This document shows, one piece after another, positions 8,384 to 17,688 of a stretch of DNA of 64,000 nt. The position numbers were made by a program, and so were the translations under genes. Position 1 is the stretch's first letter. Every line of letters starts with the position of its first letter. Below the pieces are notes generated by a model, which did no database searches, was not told the origin of the DNA, and saw only the letters and a program-made list of their open reading frames with translations. Source of the DNA: BACL27 sp947488385 (GTDB lineage: Bacteria; Actinomycetota; Acidimicrobiia; Acidimicrobiales; Ilumatobacteraceae); assembly GCA_964203655.1 (NCBI GenBank), contig CAXNMJ010000001.1, positions 124,001-188,000 of the forward strand, read 5' to 3'.

Positions 8384-9676
8384 CTAAGCCCCAGGCAAGA
8401 CTGCGCGTTTGACTGGACGGTCCCAACCCGGCTGACCAGTTGGCTTTGGACTCGGCCACAAACCAGGACCCATCTCCATGATTCCGTGGTGTGTGTTGTA
8501 CTCACCAAGAAGATTCAAAAACGGTACGGCATCAAATGCTTCAGGTCCGCGCACTCCGGTGCCCTTCCAACTTCCGTTGGCCAGCAATTCGAGTGCAACA
8601 ACTGGACACATCGCCGTCTGCCACAACACAGCTTGTGAACCCCAGTCACGCATTGTCGTTTCATTATCAGCAACGTGATACAGATAGACCTCGCGAGGTG
8701 CACCGTCGTAAGTGCCTTTAACCCATGTTCCTGCACAAGTTCGACCATGCATCAAATGGCCCAACTTCGCCGGATTCGGCAAAACTGCAGCCAACACGTC
8801 ACGCGGTGAAACAGAAACATCTCCAACCCGAATTTTGTCGTTGCTGTCCAGACCCAAATAGGCAAAAGTCTTCAACCAGTCAATGAACTCGGCGCCGAGG
8901 CTGTATTTGAAAGTCACGCGGTTGCAATCAATCTCGCGTGGAATCATGATCACTTCTTCGTGCTCAACATTCACGCACTCATATGCGCCAATTCCTGCTG
9001 GAAAATGAAAGATCTCAGGCTCACTGAAACAGTCGGTCGTGAACAAGCCACGTTTCTTCTCCCACACGATTGGTGGATTCAAAGTTTCTTCAATGGTCGT
9101 CCAAATTGAAAACGTCGGCGCAAAATCTAAACCATCAATCGAAAGATTTGAACCGTCTCGCACGCCAATTTCGTCGATCGTGTCAAACAAATGATCAGAT
9201 GCATAACGTGCGAACACATTGCTCAAACCTGGCTCGACTCCCATACCTACGAGCGCAAGTAGTCCTTTTTCTTTCCACCGATCATCTGCAGAAATTTGAT
9301 CTTTGCCGAGCGGCTCTCCGACTTCTTCATACGGATTTGTCGGGTGTGGCTTGCTCAAGTTCATCGCCATGTCTAGATACGTGCAACCTGCTTCGAAAGC
9401 AGCTTCAAAAATTGGTTCGTTTAATCGTGGGTCGCAGGCATTGACAATCACGTCTGCCTTTACGCGTTGTGCAAGAGCGACAATGTCGGCTTTGCTGCGG
9501 GCGTCGACTTGAGCCGAAGAGAAACGGCCTGGCTGTTCAAGTTTGGCGATGATTTCATCACCTCGGCCAGAATTGATATCCGCCAAAACGAAAGAGTCAA
9601 AGAAACTGCGAGTCTCAGCGATTGAGGCCATACCGCCACCGACCCCGCCGGCACCAATAATCAAGATGTTTGCCAC
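8384..9676 (-). CDS. Saccharopine dehydrogenase family protein
   Basis: A 430 aa protein with an N-terminal Rossmann fold (ILIIGAGGVGGGMA, residues ~4-17) and the family's dinucleotide-binding layout, including VIVNACDPRLNEPIF and CTYLDMA. The C-terminal half carries GRTCAGTWVKGTYDG and QTAMCPVVALELL, typical of the branch that includes carboxynorspermidine and saccharopine dehydrogenases. It should therefore catalyse a reductive amination or its reverse between an amino compound and a carbonyl substrate. A polyamine or lysine-related role is possible but not proven. The GTG at 9676 places the GxGGxG motif at the very start. Confidence 0.8.
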   Translation of the reverse strand: MANILIIGAGGVGGGMASIAETRSFFDSFVLADINSGRGDEIIAKLEQPGRFSSAQVDARSKADIVALAQRVKADVIVNACDPRLNEPIFEAAFEAGCTYLDMAMNLSKPHPTNPYEEVGEPLGKDQISADDRWKEKGLLALVGMGVEPGLSNVFARYASDHLFDTIDEIGVRDGSNLSIDGLDFAPTFSIWTTIEETLNPPIVWEKKRGLFTTDCFSEPEIFHFPAGIGAYECVNVEHEEVIMIPREIDCNRVTFKYSLGAEFIDWLKTFAYLGLDSNDKIRVGDVSVSPRDVLAAVLPNPAKLGHLMHGRTCAGTWVKGTYDGAPREVYLYHVADNETTMRDWGSQAVLWQTAMCPVVALELLANGSWKGTGVRGPEAFDAVPFLNLLGEYNTHHGIMEMGPGLWPSPKPTGQPGWDRPVKRAVLPGA

Positions 9677-9739
9677 AAAATGCCTAAGAACTTTTCTTTT
9701 CGCTACTCGGGTGTAGCGATGTCTTAAGTCTACCTTGCG

Positions 9740-10972
9740 TTATTGCAATTGATTTCTTAAGAAATTCAGCGCAGTTATCACAGAGAGTTGACGCATTTGT
9801 TCGCGACCAATTGGTAAATGAAAAGTTGTAGATTTCGTTGTGCCATCCGAAAATGCGATGCCAACACAAACTGTGCCAACTTTTACACCGTCTTGTTCTG
9901 CTGGTCCGGCAACACCTGTCAATGAAAGACCAATGTCGCTGCCAAGTGCTTTGCGAACTCCGACGGCCATTTCTTTTGCTGCAGTTTCACTCACAACTGG
10001 CCCAGGTGTCACACCCAAAACATCAAACTTCACATCACTTGCATAACTGACAATTCCACCACGAAAGACATCGCTTGCACCGACAACTGCGGTCAGACGA
10101 CCAGCAACCAAACCGCCGGTCACCGACTCGGCAACTCCAAGTGTCAATTTCTTTTCACGCAAGATGTCGAACAAAACAGATTCCATCGTCTGCTGATCAA
10201 CACCGAAGACAAGATCCCCAACTTTGGCCCGCACCTTGGCGTCCCAAACATCAATCAGTTGAACCGCCTCTTCGGCCGTGTGTGCTTTGGCTGTTAGTCG
10301 AACTTTGATGCCTTCCCAACCACTGGCCAAAAAAGCCAACGTGGGGTTGCCTACTTTTTCAAGTTCGTCGATTACCTCTACAAGACGCTCGTTGAGACCG
10401 CTCTCGCTCTCACCCCAAGTACGCAAAACGCGACTCTTGATTACCGACGCCTCACCACTACGCATCAACAGATCGGGCAAAATTGCTCGCTCAAACATTT
10501 CGAAGAGTTCAAACGGCACACCCGGCACCGCATACATAACCTTTTCACCAACGGGGCAGATCAAACCAGGTGCAGTTCCTCGTCGCTGTTCAATAATTTT
10601 TGCCCCGCGCGGAACCATGGCTTGGCGCAAGTTATTTTGAGGCATCTTGCGACCACGTGCGGTGAACATTTCTTCAATCACCAATGCGACTTCATCATTT
10701 AGTTCAAGCTCAACACCCATGATTTCGGCGATTGCCTCGCGTGTGATGTCGTCATGAGTTGGCCCTAGTCCGCCACAAATAATTACGGCATCTGCTTCAT
10801 TCAAAGTCGACTTCAAAGTTGCGACGATTCTTCCGAGATTGTCCCCTACTTTGACCTGAAACAACGAATCGATACCAGCGGCCGCAAGTTGCTCGCCAAG
10901 CCAAGAAGAGTTCGTATCAACAATTTGTCCCAGCAACAGTTCTGTGCCGATAGCAACAACGCTGCAACGCAT
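9740..10972 (-). CDS. cinA: CinA family protein (nicotinamide-nucleotide amidohydrolase)
   Basis: A 410 aa protein of the full two-domain CinA type. The N-terminal MoCF/COG1058 domain has VAIGTELLLGQIVDTNS, IICGGLGPTHDDITREA and AMVPRGAKI. The C-terminal PncC-type domain has AESVTGGLVAGRLT and LSLTGVAGPAEQDG, and would hydrolyse NMN to nicotinic acid mononucleotide. Its ATG overlaps the TAA stop of pgsA by one base (TAATG), so it is translated as part of the rimO-pgsA-cinA operon, as in other actinobacteria. Confidence 0.92.
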   Translation of the reverse strand: MRCSVVAIGTELLLGQIVDTNSSWLGEQLAAAGIDSLFQVKVGDNLGRIVATLKSTLNEADAVIICGGLGPTHDDITREAIAEIMGVELELNDEVALVIEEMFTARGRKMPQNNLRQAMVPRGAKIIEQRRGTAPGLICPVGEKVMYAVPGVPFELFEMFERAILPDLLMRSGEASVIKSRVLRTWGESESGLNERLVEVIDELEKVGNPTLAFLASGWEGIKVRLTAKAHTAEEAVQLIDVWDAKVRAKVGDLVFGVDQQTMESVLFDILREKKLTLGVAESVTGGLVAGRLTAVVGASDVFRGGIVSYASDVKFDVLGVTPGPVVSETAAKEMAVGVRKALGSDIGLSLTGVAGPAEQDGVKVGTVCVGIAFSDGTTKSTTFHLPIGREQMRQLSVITALNFLRNQLQ

Positions 10973-11524
10973 TACTTGTTGGCTCGTCGCAATTTAAATG
11001 CAGGCCGAAGAGCCCGCACGGCATATTGCAGACCACTGATGATTGTCAGAATTACCGCAAGCCACAGAGTTGTAAGCCATGTGTATGTCATATCGACGGC
11101 ACTGAACGGTGCAAGAGCGAAACCGATCGAAACTTGCTGGCTGAGAGTTTTGATTTTTGCAAGGCGACTTGCGGGCACCGTCACACCTTTGGCACCGACA
11201 ACAACGCGATAAATACTTACGATTACTTCTCGCACTGCGATTATTACCACTGGCCAAATACCGAACATGTCGCGACTAACGAGCGTGAACATTGCACCGA
11301 GTACCAAAACTTTGTCGGCAAGAGGGTCTAAAAATGCACCGCTCTTAGTCGTTCCGTCGCGTCGAGCAAGATAGCCATCTAGAACATCGCTGACGCACAA
11401 ACGCGAACCACAACCATGCTGCCAACCATGACCCGGCATTGTCAGCAGGAATGACAGTAAAAAGCAATGGCGAAACAAGAATTCGCGAAACAGTTACGGC
11501 ATTTGCCCACGTTGCTAAGAGCAT
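10972..11524 (-). CDS. pgsA: CDP-diacylglycerol-glycerol-3-phosphate 3-phosphatidyltransferase, frameshifted
   Basis: A membrane enzyme of phosphatidylglycerol synthesis. The CDP-alcohol phosphotransferase signature is complete: DVLDGYLARR followed by GAFLDPLADK. The frame holding this motif is open only to 11478, and its first ~26 codons do not resemble PgsA. The true N-terminus (WANAVTVSRILVSPLLF) is in another frame, starting at the ATG at 11524. The two join if one T of the TTT at 11399-11401 is dropped, reading WFA-LCVSDVLDG. That restores 183 aa, the normal length. The gene should be essential, so a sequence error is more likely than loss. It sits between rimO and cinA. Confidence 0.85.
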
Positions 11525-11529
11525 TTGGA

Positions 11530-12828
11530 TTAGCGGGCATCGTCCAGCAATTCTTTCGAGCTCAGTGAAGCACCTACCGCGATCAAGTCTGGACCCATCG
11601 CATCTGCAATCTCAATGTCGGCAAAAGTTCCCACCTCTAAAGTTTCGCTGACATGAATCACTCCGTCAATTTCTGGCGCCTCACGATGACTGCGGGCCAC
11701 GCCAGGTTCATCAATTAAAACATTCAAAGTTCGCCCAATCAGGTCGTCTCGGCGTCGGGCAGTAATCGTGTCTTGCATCTCTCGAAGCTCGGCGATGCGC
11801 TCGTTCATCAACGATTCGGGCACACGATTTGGCAACGAGAGCGCATGGGTGCCTTCTTCTGGACTAAACGAGAAAAATCCGCACCAGTCAAGCTGAGCCT
11901 CATTGACAAAGTTCAATAATTGATCGTGGTCTTCTTCTGTCTCGCCTGGGTAGCCGACAATAAAGTTGCTGCGCATGGCGGCATCTGGCTCACGTTTGCG
12001 AATATCGACGATGCGATTCAAGAAGCGCTCACCATCACCCCAACGACGCATGCGACGAAGATGTGGTTTCGAAACATGCTGAAGCGACAAGTCAAAATAC
12101 GGCACACCCGTTGCACAAATCGCATCAATCAATTCATCGCTTAAATCGCTCGGATAGAGATAAAGCAATCGGGTGCGTTTGACTTTTTTAGCGACACTGT
12201 TTACCAAGCCGACAATTGACCCTGCACCAAGTTCATCGGGTCGGTCTTTGCCATAACTTGCTAGGTCTTGGGCAACCAACACGATTTCTTTGGCTTCAAG
12301 TTGATCAACCTCTGCCAAAATAGACGCCACGTCTCTGCTGCGTTGCGGTCCACGAAAACTTGGAATCGCACAGAACCCACAGTTGCGGTCGCAGCCTTCA
12401 GCAATTTTGATATACGCCCACGGCGCGCGCGACTTCGGTCGCGGCAAGTTCAGCAAGTCAAATGCCGGCACCTTCTCGCTAACCAAAGAAAGAGATTTTT
12501 TAGTCAAAGTAATTGGCACACCAAAACCGGCAATGTGGTCGGCCTCTGGTAGCGACTCTGCCAATTCTGAGCCATAGCGCTCGGCCATACAGCCAGTCAC
12601 CACAACTCGGGCACCATCTTTTCGTTGGCTTGAAAGTTCAAGAACCGTATCGATGGATTCGCGGCGTGCATCTTCAATAAATGCGCAAGTATTTACGACA
12701 ACGAGGTCGGCCAGACTCGGGTCATCGGTCTGAACAAGACCGTCTAGAAGCAATGTGCCGATTATTTTGTCGGAGTCAACGTCGTTTTTCGGACAGCCGA
12801 GCGACTCAAGATAAAAGCGCTGTGTCAC
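11530..12828 (-). CDS. rimO: Ribosomal protein S12 methylthiotransferase
   Basis: A 432 aa radical SAM/MTTase enzyme that adds a methylthio group to an Asp of ribosomal protein S12. The N-terminal UPF0004 domain carries the three cluster cysteines in LESLGCPKN, VNTCAFIEDAR and VVTGCMAERYG. The radical SAM cluster motif is EGCDRNCGFCAIPSFRG (~residue 146), and the C-terminal TRAM domain begins near DLIGRTLNVLID. The sequence after the cluster and the S12-type GCPKN motif separate it from MiaB. Start is a GTG at 12828. pgsA begins 6 bp downstream. Confidence 0.93.
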   Translation of the reverse strand: MTQRFYLESLGCPKNDVDSDKIIGTLLLDGLVQTDDPSLADLVVVNTCAFIEDARRESIDTVLELSSQRKDGARVVVTGCMAERYGSELAESLPEADHIAGFGVPITLTKKSLSLVSEKVPAFDLLNLPRPKSRAPWAYIKIAEGCDRNCGFCAIPSFRGPQRSRDVASILAEVDQLEAKEIVLVAQDLASYGKDRPDELGAGSIVGLVNSVAKKVKRTRLLYLYPSDLSDELIDAICATGVPYFDLSLQHVSKPHLRRMRRWGDGERFLNRIVDIRKREPDAAMRSNFIVGYPGETEEDHDQLLNFVNEAQLDWCGFFSFSPEEGTHALSLPNRVPESLMNERIAELREMQDTITARRRDDLIGRTLNVLIDEPGVARSHREAPEIDGVIHVSETLEVGTFADIEIADAMGPDLIAVGASLSSKELLDDAR

Positions 12829-12851
12829 GACAATTGATGCTATCTATTGAT

Positions 12852-15242
12852 TCAGCTGGCCTTTTGAATGATTTCAAGTTCTTCAACTGTCATCAACACT
12901 TCACGAGGGCGCGATCCTTCGCTCGCCGCAACAACACCGCGTTGCTCGAGCATGTCCATCAATCGTCCGGCGCGAGCGAAACCTACTTTGAGTTTTCGCT
13001 GCAACATCGACGTGCTGCCTTGTTGCGTGCGAACGACTAGATCCATCGCCTGACGCATTAACTCATCGTCGTCTTCATCTCCACTACTACCACCGAAGAT
13101 TGGTCCGTTCGAAGAACTACCTGCGTCGCCTTCGATTCCAGAAACATAAACAACCTCTGGGGCTTGACGGCGCCAGTGCCCAACAACTTTGCGCACTTCG
13201 TTTTCGCTGACCCAAGCAGATTGCACTCGTTGCGAAACAGAAGTGTTGCCAGGCAACATCAACATGTCGCCCATACCCACAAGTTTTTCGGCACCAGGTT
13301 GATCGAGAATCACTCGACTGTCGGTCAAACTCGAAACAGCAAACGCCATTCGCGCTGGAATGTTCGCTTTGATAACACCAGTGATCACATTGACGCTTGG
13401 TCGCTGTGTGGCAACAACCAGGTGAATACCTACTGCGCGAGCCTTCTGTGCAATTCGAGTGATGCAATCTTCGACGTCTCGGGCCGCAACCATCATCAAG
13501 TCGTTTAACTCATCTACGACAATCAAGATGTATGGAATTCGCGAAAACTGTTTGTCAGAACTTTGCCCTGCTTCAACGCTCATTTCACCGCGATCGTATG
13601 CAGCGTTATAACCGGCAACGTCGCGGAAGCCCGCTTCAACCAGAATGTCGTAGCGACGCTCCATTTCTTTTACTGCCCAGCCGAGTGCATTGGCAGCTTT
13701 TTTCGGATTGGTCACCGGCGCTGTCAACAAATGCGGAAGACGAGCATATTGAGCCATCTCAACTTGCTTTGGGTCAACAAGTATTAACTTCACTTGATCT
13801 GGCGTTGAGCGCATCAACACAGACGTGATGATGCAATTGATAACACTCGACTTGCCCGCACCAGTTGCACCTGCGATCAGCAAGTGAGGTGTCGTTGAAA
13901 TGTTAAGAAAAACAGGTCGACCAGAAATATCTTTACCAACTGCAACGTCAAGCGGATGATTCGCGGTGCGTGCTTCTGGAGATACGAGCAGGTCACCAAT
14001 CGAAACAAGTTCGCGTTGTTCGTTCGGTACTTCGATACCAATTGCCGAGCGCCCAGGAATCGGCGCAAGAATTCGCACATCGGTCGCTGCCATTGTGTAG
14101 GCGATGTCGCGTGAGAGCGTCGTGACTTTGGCAACTTTTACACCATCGCCAAGGGCCAGTTCATAGCGCGTGACGGTCGGGCCACGGGTGTAGCCAACAA
14201 GTTCTGTATCAACACCGTGTGAAGCCAACGCATTGACAAGTTGATCGCCACGCTCACGAATTGCTTCTTCGTTGGCTTTTTTGTTGCTGGTCAACGACAA
14301 AAATTCAAGTTCTGGCAGAGTCCATTCGCTCGGCTCACCTGCAGGCCCGAGCGGAATCTGCTGTGCTTCGCCTTTAACCGGTGCAAGTTTTGGTGCAACT
14401 CTTTCACGTCGTTTGCGTGGCGCTCGCGGGGCTTTGCCCGGGGCATCTTGCTCATCTTCTTGCAACTCTTGTTCTTCGTAACCGTCGCGGGCGTAGTCGT
14501 AAATTTCTGGTTGATTGATAAAACCAGTTTCGGTTTCTGCAAAAGAGTTGTTTTCGTCTAATGCGCCTGAAAGGTTTTCTGATGCCGAAGAGAGTTTCGC
14601 ACCAAAGCCACTAAAGAGTTTGCGTATAACGCCTACTAACTCAGGCGCTGATTTGCCAGAGACGAGCATTATCGAACCAACAAGCAATGCAACCAACAGA
14701 ACTGTTGCACCAATTTCTGACAATGAACTTTGCGCCGGCTCGCCTACTGCGTAACCCAACCATCCACCTGTGCGATTTTCAGCGTCGCTGACAAACACAT
14801 GAACAAGACCCAACAAAACACCGGTGAGCGCCGACCAACCGATTGAAGTTCGAACTCTGTTGTCCCAATTTTTGCGTCGCGCAAGCGCCACGCCAAGGCC
14901 GATGCACAACAGCGGCAAAAAGAATCGGCCAACACCAATTGTCCAAGACGAAAACGCATCAAGTGCCCGACCCAGCGGTCCGGCCAATTTCAGATAAACC
15001 GAAAGTACGAGCAATGCTCCAAAAGCAATTAGCCCAAGGCCGCTGAATTCATGTGCACGACCCTCGAAAATTCCGCCAAAAATCGGCCCATGCGACGAAA
15101 CGACTCGATACCGAGAAGGCTCTTCTTCGAACTCATGCTCGCGCAATGCACGCAAATTTGGGCTTTGGCGCGAGGGGGCACGATCTGCGTTGCGTGACCT
15201 ATTTTTAGGGCGCGCAGATTTAGATTTGGGCACTTTTGCCAT
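12852..15242 (-). CDS. ftsK: DNA translocase FtsK/SpoIIIE
   Basis: A 796 aa septal DNA pump that moves chromosome ends during division. A basic N-terminal tail (about 60 aa) is followed by four transmembrane segments (~65-205), a charged linker (~215-290) and the motor domain. The motor has Walker A GATGAGKSS (~457), Walker B LILVDPKQVEM and VVDELNDLMM, and the conserved VVATQRPSVNVITGVIKANI. The C-terminal gamma winged helix reads STSMLQRKLKVGFARAGRLMD, which would recognise polar DNA motifs. The ATG at 15242 follows a TACTGT box by 6 nt. Complete and typical. Confidence 0.95.
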   Translation of the reverse strand: MAKVPKSKSARPKNRSRNADRAPSRQSPNLRALREHEFEEEPSRYRVVSSHGPIFGGIFEGRAHEFSGLGLIAFGALLVLSVYLKLAGPLGRALDAFSSWTIGVGRFFLPLLCIGLGVALARRKNWDNRVRTSIGWSALTGVLLGLVHVFVSDAENRTGGWLGYAVGEPAQSSLSEIGATVLLVALLVGSIMLVSGKSAPELVGVIRKLFSGFGAKLSSASENLSGALDENNSFAETETGFINQPEIYDYARDGYEEQELQEDEQDAPGKAPRAPRKRRERVAPKLAPVKGEAQQIPLGPAGEPSEWTLPELEFLSLTSNKKANEEAIRERGDQLVNALASHGVDTELVGYTRGPTVTRYELALGDGVKVAKVTTLSRDIAYTMAATDVRILAPIPGRSAIGIEVPNEQRELVSIGDLLVSPEARTANHPLDVAVGKDISGRPVFLNISTTPHLLIAGATGAGKSSVINCIITSVLMRSTPDQVKLILVDPKQVEMAQYARLPHLLTAPVTNPKKAANALGWAVKEMERRYDILVEAGFRDVAGYNAAYDRGEMSVEAGQSSDKQFSRIPYILIVVDELNDLMMVAARDVEDCITRIAQKARAVGIHLVVATQRPSVNVITGVIKANIPARMAFAVSSLTDSRVILDQPGAEKLVGMGDMLMLPGNTSVSQRVQSAWVSENEVRKVVGHWRRQAPEVVYVSGIEGDAGSSSNGPIFGGSSGDEDDDELMRQAMDLVVRTQQGSTSMLQRKLKVGFARAGRLMDMLEQRGVVAASEGSRPREVLMTVEELEIIQKAS

Positions 15243-15248
15243 TAATCA

Positions 15249-15254
15249 ACAGTA
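15249..15254 (-). promoter_or_regulatory. -10 box for ftsK (leaderless)
   Basis: On the minus strand TACTGT is followed by TGATTA and then the ftsK ATG, a 6 nt gap with no room for a ribosome-binding site. Confidence 0.4.
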
Positions 15255-15299
15255 CCAATGGCGTCTTGCCACATCGGGGATTACTTGAAGCCCCGACTG

Positions 15300-16691
15300 T
15301 TATCGCTTTTTGCCTCGTTTTGAAATTGCTTGCTTTGATTTTTTGGCACCGCGCTGTGCTTTTTGTGGCACAACAAACTCTGCTGGGATGTGTCCGGCAA
15401 AATCAATGCCACCATCACTCACTTCAATCACGTCGCCGTCTTCACACAACAACACGTTGCGCGCCGCGACACCCATGATCTTTGCCAACTCGGCGTTGGC
15501 CACCATATGTCGATATTCGCCGTGAATCGGCACAAACCACTCGGGTTCTGTCACGTTTAGATACGTCTTCAAATCTTCGGCTTGAGCATGGCCGGTCGCA
15601 TGCACATCGGCGATGCCCGAGTGCACGACCGTGGCGCCGCGACGAAGCAACGCGTCGATCACTTTGTTGACGTTGTGTTCGTTTCCGGGGATGGCGTGAC
15701 TCGAGAAAACAACTGCATCGTTTTCTCCAACTTTTACATAACGGCTGTCACCCTTTGCCAGATTCGTAAGAGCCGACATCGCTTCTCCTTGTGAGCCGGT
15801 TGAAATTATGCAGACCTCTTCGTCTTCGTATTTGCCCAACGAATCGGCGCTAACAAGACTCTTTTCTGGAATTGTCAAAACTTTCAGATCTCGCGCCAAC
15901 CGTATGTTGTTGATCATCGATCTGCCAAGTGGCACGACCACTCGACCTGAGTCGATTGCCGCATCGGCGATTTGTTGCACGCGATGAATATGGCTCGCGA
16001 AACTTGCCGTGATTATTCTTTTGCCACGGTGCTCGTTGAATAGCGCCCGCAACACGACACCAACATCTGACTCGCTTGGTGCGTGACCGCGCTCGCCCGC
16101 GTTTGTCGAGTCAAGCATCAACAACCGAATGCCTTCGTTTGAAGAAAGCGAGCCAAGACGCGCCAAGTCGGTGCGGCGATGATCTACCGGCGTGAGATCA
16201 ATTTTGAAGTCGCCCGAATGAACGATTACTCCTTGGGCTGTGTGCAGTGCGATTGCATGAGCGTGAGGCACTGAGTGTGTAACAGGAATGAACTCGACTT
16301 CGAAAGGCCCGATCTTGATTCGATCGTTGTCTTTGACCTCGATGAACTTCGTCTTGTCGGTGAGTCGGGCTTCAGAAATTCGATTGCGAGCAAGTCCCAA
16401 AGTCAGTGGCGAGCCGTAAAGCGGAAACGACGCATCGCGCAACAGATATTGCAGCGCACCAACATGATCTTCGTGACCGTGAGTTGCCACACAGCCAACA
16501 ATGCGGTCTTTTCTTTCAAGCAACCAACTGAAATCAGGAATAATGACGTCTACATCGTCACCGTGTTCGGCTTTTGGAAACATCAGACCGCAATCAATCA
16601 GCAAGATTTTTTTGTCTTGCTCAACTGCCATGCAGTTTCGCCCGATTTCGCCGAGCCCGCCTAAAAAGGCGATCCGGACATTTTTAGACAT
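15300..16691 (-). CDS. rnj: Ribonuclease J, lacking the usual C-terminal domain
   Basis: A metallo-beta-lactamase/beta-CASP ribonuclease acting in mRNA decay and rRNA maturation. The zinc motif HGHEDHVG (~residue 77), HSGDFKID, ITASFASHIHRV and the beta-CASP SSHAIPGNEHNV and GIADVHATGHAQ motifs are all present. The protein is only 463 aa, while family members are around 550. The conserved C-terminal domain is missing: after the segment ending HIPAEFVVP there are some 22 residues rich in Lys and Arg, then a stop. Only 58 bp separate the stop from ftsK, so no hidden frameshift can restore the domain. It lies 8 bp after dapA on the same strand. Confidence 0.9.
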   Translation of the reverse strand: MSKNVRIAFLGGLGEIGRNCMAVEQDKKILLIDCGLMFPKAEHGDDVDVIIPDFSWLLERKDRIVGCVATHGHEDHVGALQYLLRDASFPLYGSPLTLGLARNRISEARLTDKTKFIEVKDNDRIKIGPFEVEFIPVTHSVPHAHAIALHTAQGVIVHSGDFKIDLTPVDHRRTDLARLGSLSSNEGIRLLMLDSTNAGERGHAPSESDVGVVLRALFNEHRGKRIITASFASHIHRVQQIADAAIDSGRVVVPLGRSMINNIRLARDLKVLTIPEKSLVSADSLGKYEDEEVCIISTGSQGEAMSALTNLAKGDSRYVKVGENDAVVFSSHAIPGNEHNVNKVIDALLRRGATVVHSGIADVHATGHAQAEDLKTYLNVTEPEWFVPIHGEYRHMVANAELAKIMGVAARNVLLCEDGDVIEVSDGGIDFAGHIPAEFVVPQKAQRGAKKSKQAISKRGKKR

Positions 16692-16699
16692 TATTTGTT

Positions 16700-17602
16700 T
16701 TACTTAGATGCGGCTTGTCGCGCTGCTTGCAAATTGCTGAAGACTTTCGCCGCACGTTCAGCCAAGCCACTCGGCGGCGGGCCCATCGGCAACCGCGCCT
16801 CACCAACAGCTAGACCGAGATGATTCATCATTGCTTTGCTCGGCAGTGGATTTGGATTGTCGTCGCCTGTTTCGAAAGCGAAACTCTCGAGCATTCGTGC
16901 ATTGACTGCACGTGCACCTGCGATATCGCCTGCATTCCATTTCTTAAACATTTCTTGATGATCGACACCAGTCCAATGAGTTGCCACGCCGATTACACCG
17001 ACTGCGCCGATTGCCATCAGCGGCAAAGTCAGACCGTCATCGCCACTCAAAAGTTCGAAACTCTTTGGCACCTGCTGCATCAACATCGCCGTTTCTGCCG
17101 GGTTTCCGCTCGCATCTTTTAGCGCCGCAACATTCTTTACATCGTTGGCAAGTTTGGCAAGCGAAGCAGTCGAAATTTTGCGACCAGTACGAACAGGAAT
17201 GTCGTACACGACAACAGGCAAAGTCGTGGCTGCACACACTTCTTTCATGTGAGCCAAAATGCCGGCTTGAGATGGTCTGTTGTAATAAGGACCAACCGCC
17301 AGAATTCCGGCAATACCCAACTTTGATGCTTGCGCCGTCAGATGAATTGAATGCCTCGTGTCGTTAGTGACAGTTCCTGCAATAACTGGAATCGTTACTG
17401 CCTCGACTGTGGCCGCAAACAGCGCAAGTTTTTCGTCGTCTGTGAGAGTCGACGCTTCGCCTGTTGTGCCACCCACAACGAGACCATCATTGCCGTTGTC
17501 TTGCAGCCATTTCGCCAGGCGTCGAACACCGTCGAGGTCTAGTTCGCCGTTCTTGTCGAACGGCGTAACCATGGCGGTTAGTACTTGTCCGAATCTAGGC
17601 AT
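16700..17602 (-). CDS. dapA: 4-hydroxy-tetrahydrodipicolinate synthase
   Basis: A 300 aa class I aldolase that condenses pyruvate and aspartate semialdehyde in lysine/diaminopimelate synthesis. Key residues are visible: VGGTTGEASTL (substrate-binding Thr-Thr), VGPYYNRPSQAG (catalytic Tyr), VVYDIPVRTG and the Schiff-base lysine in VAALKDASG. The ATG at 17602 follows a TAACAT box by 6 nt. The gene leads the dapA-rnj-ftsK run, the usual actinobacterial order. dapB, the next step in the pathway, lies at 22.4 kb. Confidence 0.94.
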   Translation of the reverse strand: MPRFGQVLTAMVTPFDKNGELDLDGVRRLAKWLQDNGNDGLVVGGTTGEASTLTDDEKLALFAATVEAVTIPVIAGTVTNDTRHSIHLTAQASKLGIAGILAVGPYYNRPSQAGILAHMKEVCAATTLPVVVYDIPVRTGRKISTASLAKLANDVKNVAALKDASGNPAETAMLMQQVPKSFELLSGDDGLTLPLMAIGAVGVIGVATHWTGVDHQEMFKKWNAGDIAGARAVNARMLESFAFETGDDNPNPLPSKAMMNHLGLAVGEARLPMGPPPSGLAERAAKVFSNLQAARQAASK

Positions 17603-17608
17603 GGCTAG

Positions 17609-17614
17609 ATGTTA
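17609..17614 (-). promoter_or_regulatory. -10 box for dapA (leaderless)
   Basis: TAACAT on the minus strand, then CTAGCC and the dapA ATG; the 6 nt gap fits leaderless transcription. Confidence 0.4.
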
Positions 17615-17688
17615 GTCATTCGCCCGCGCGCGCACTAACGAGTTTCATTACTCGCTCGGCGCTACGCGTGTTGACGAATTTTGGATGA

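Noticed and set aside
11403..11478. N-terminus of pgsA starting at 11478
   Set aside because: These residues do not resemble PgsA; the expected N-terminal helix is in another frame starting at 11524.
15243..15299. Hidden frameshift to explain the short RNase J
   Set aside because: Only 58 bp separate it from ftsK, which is complete, so there is no room for the missing domain.
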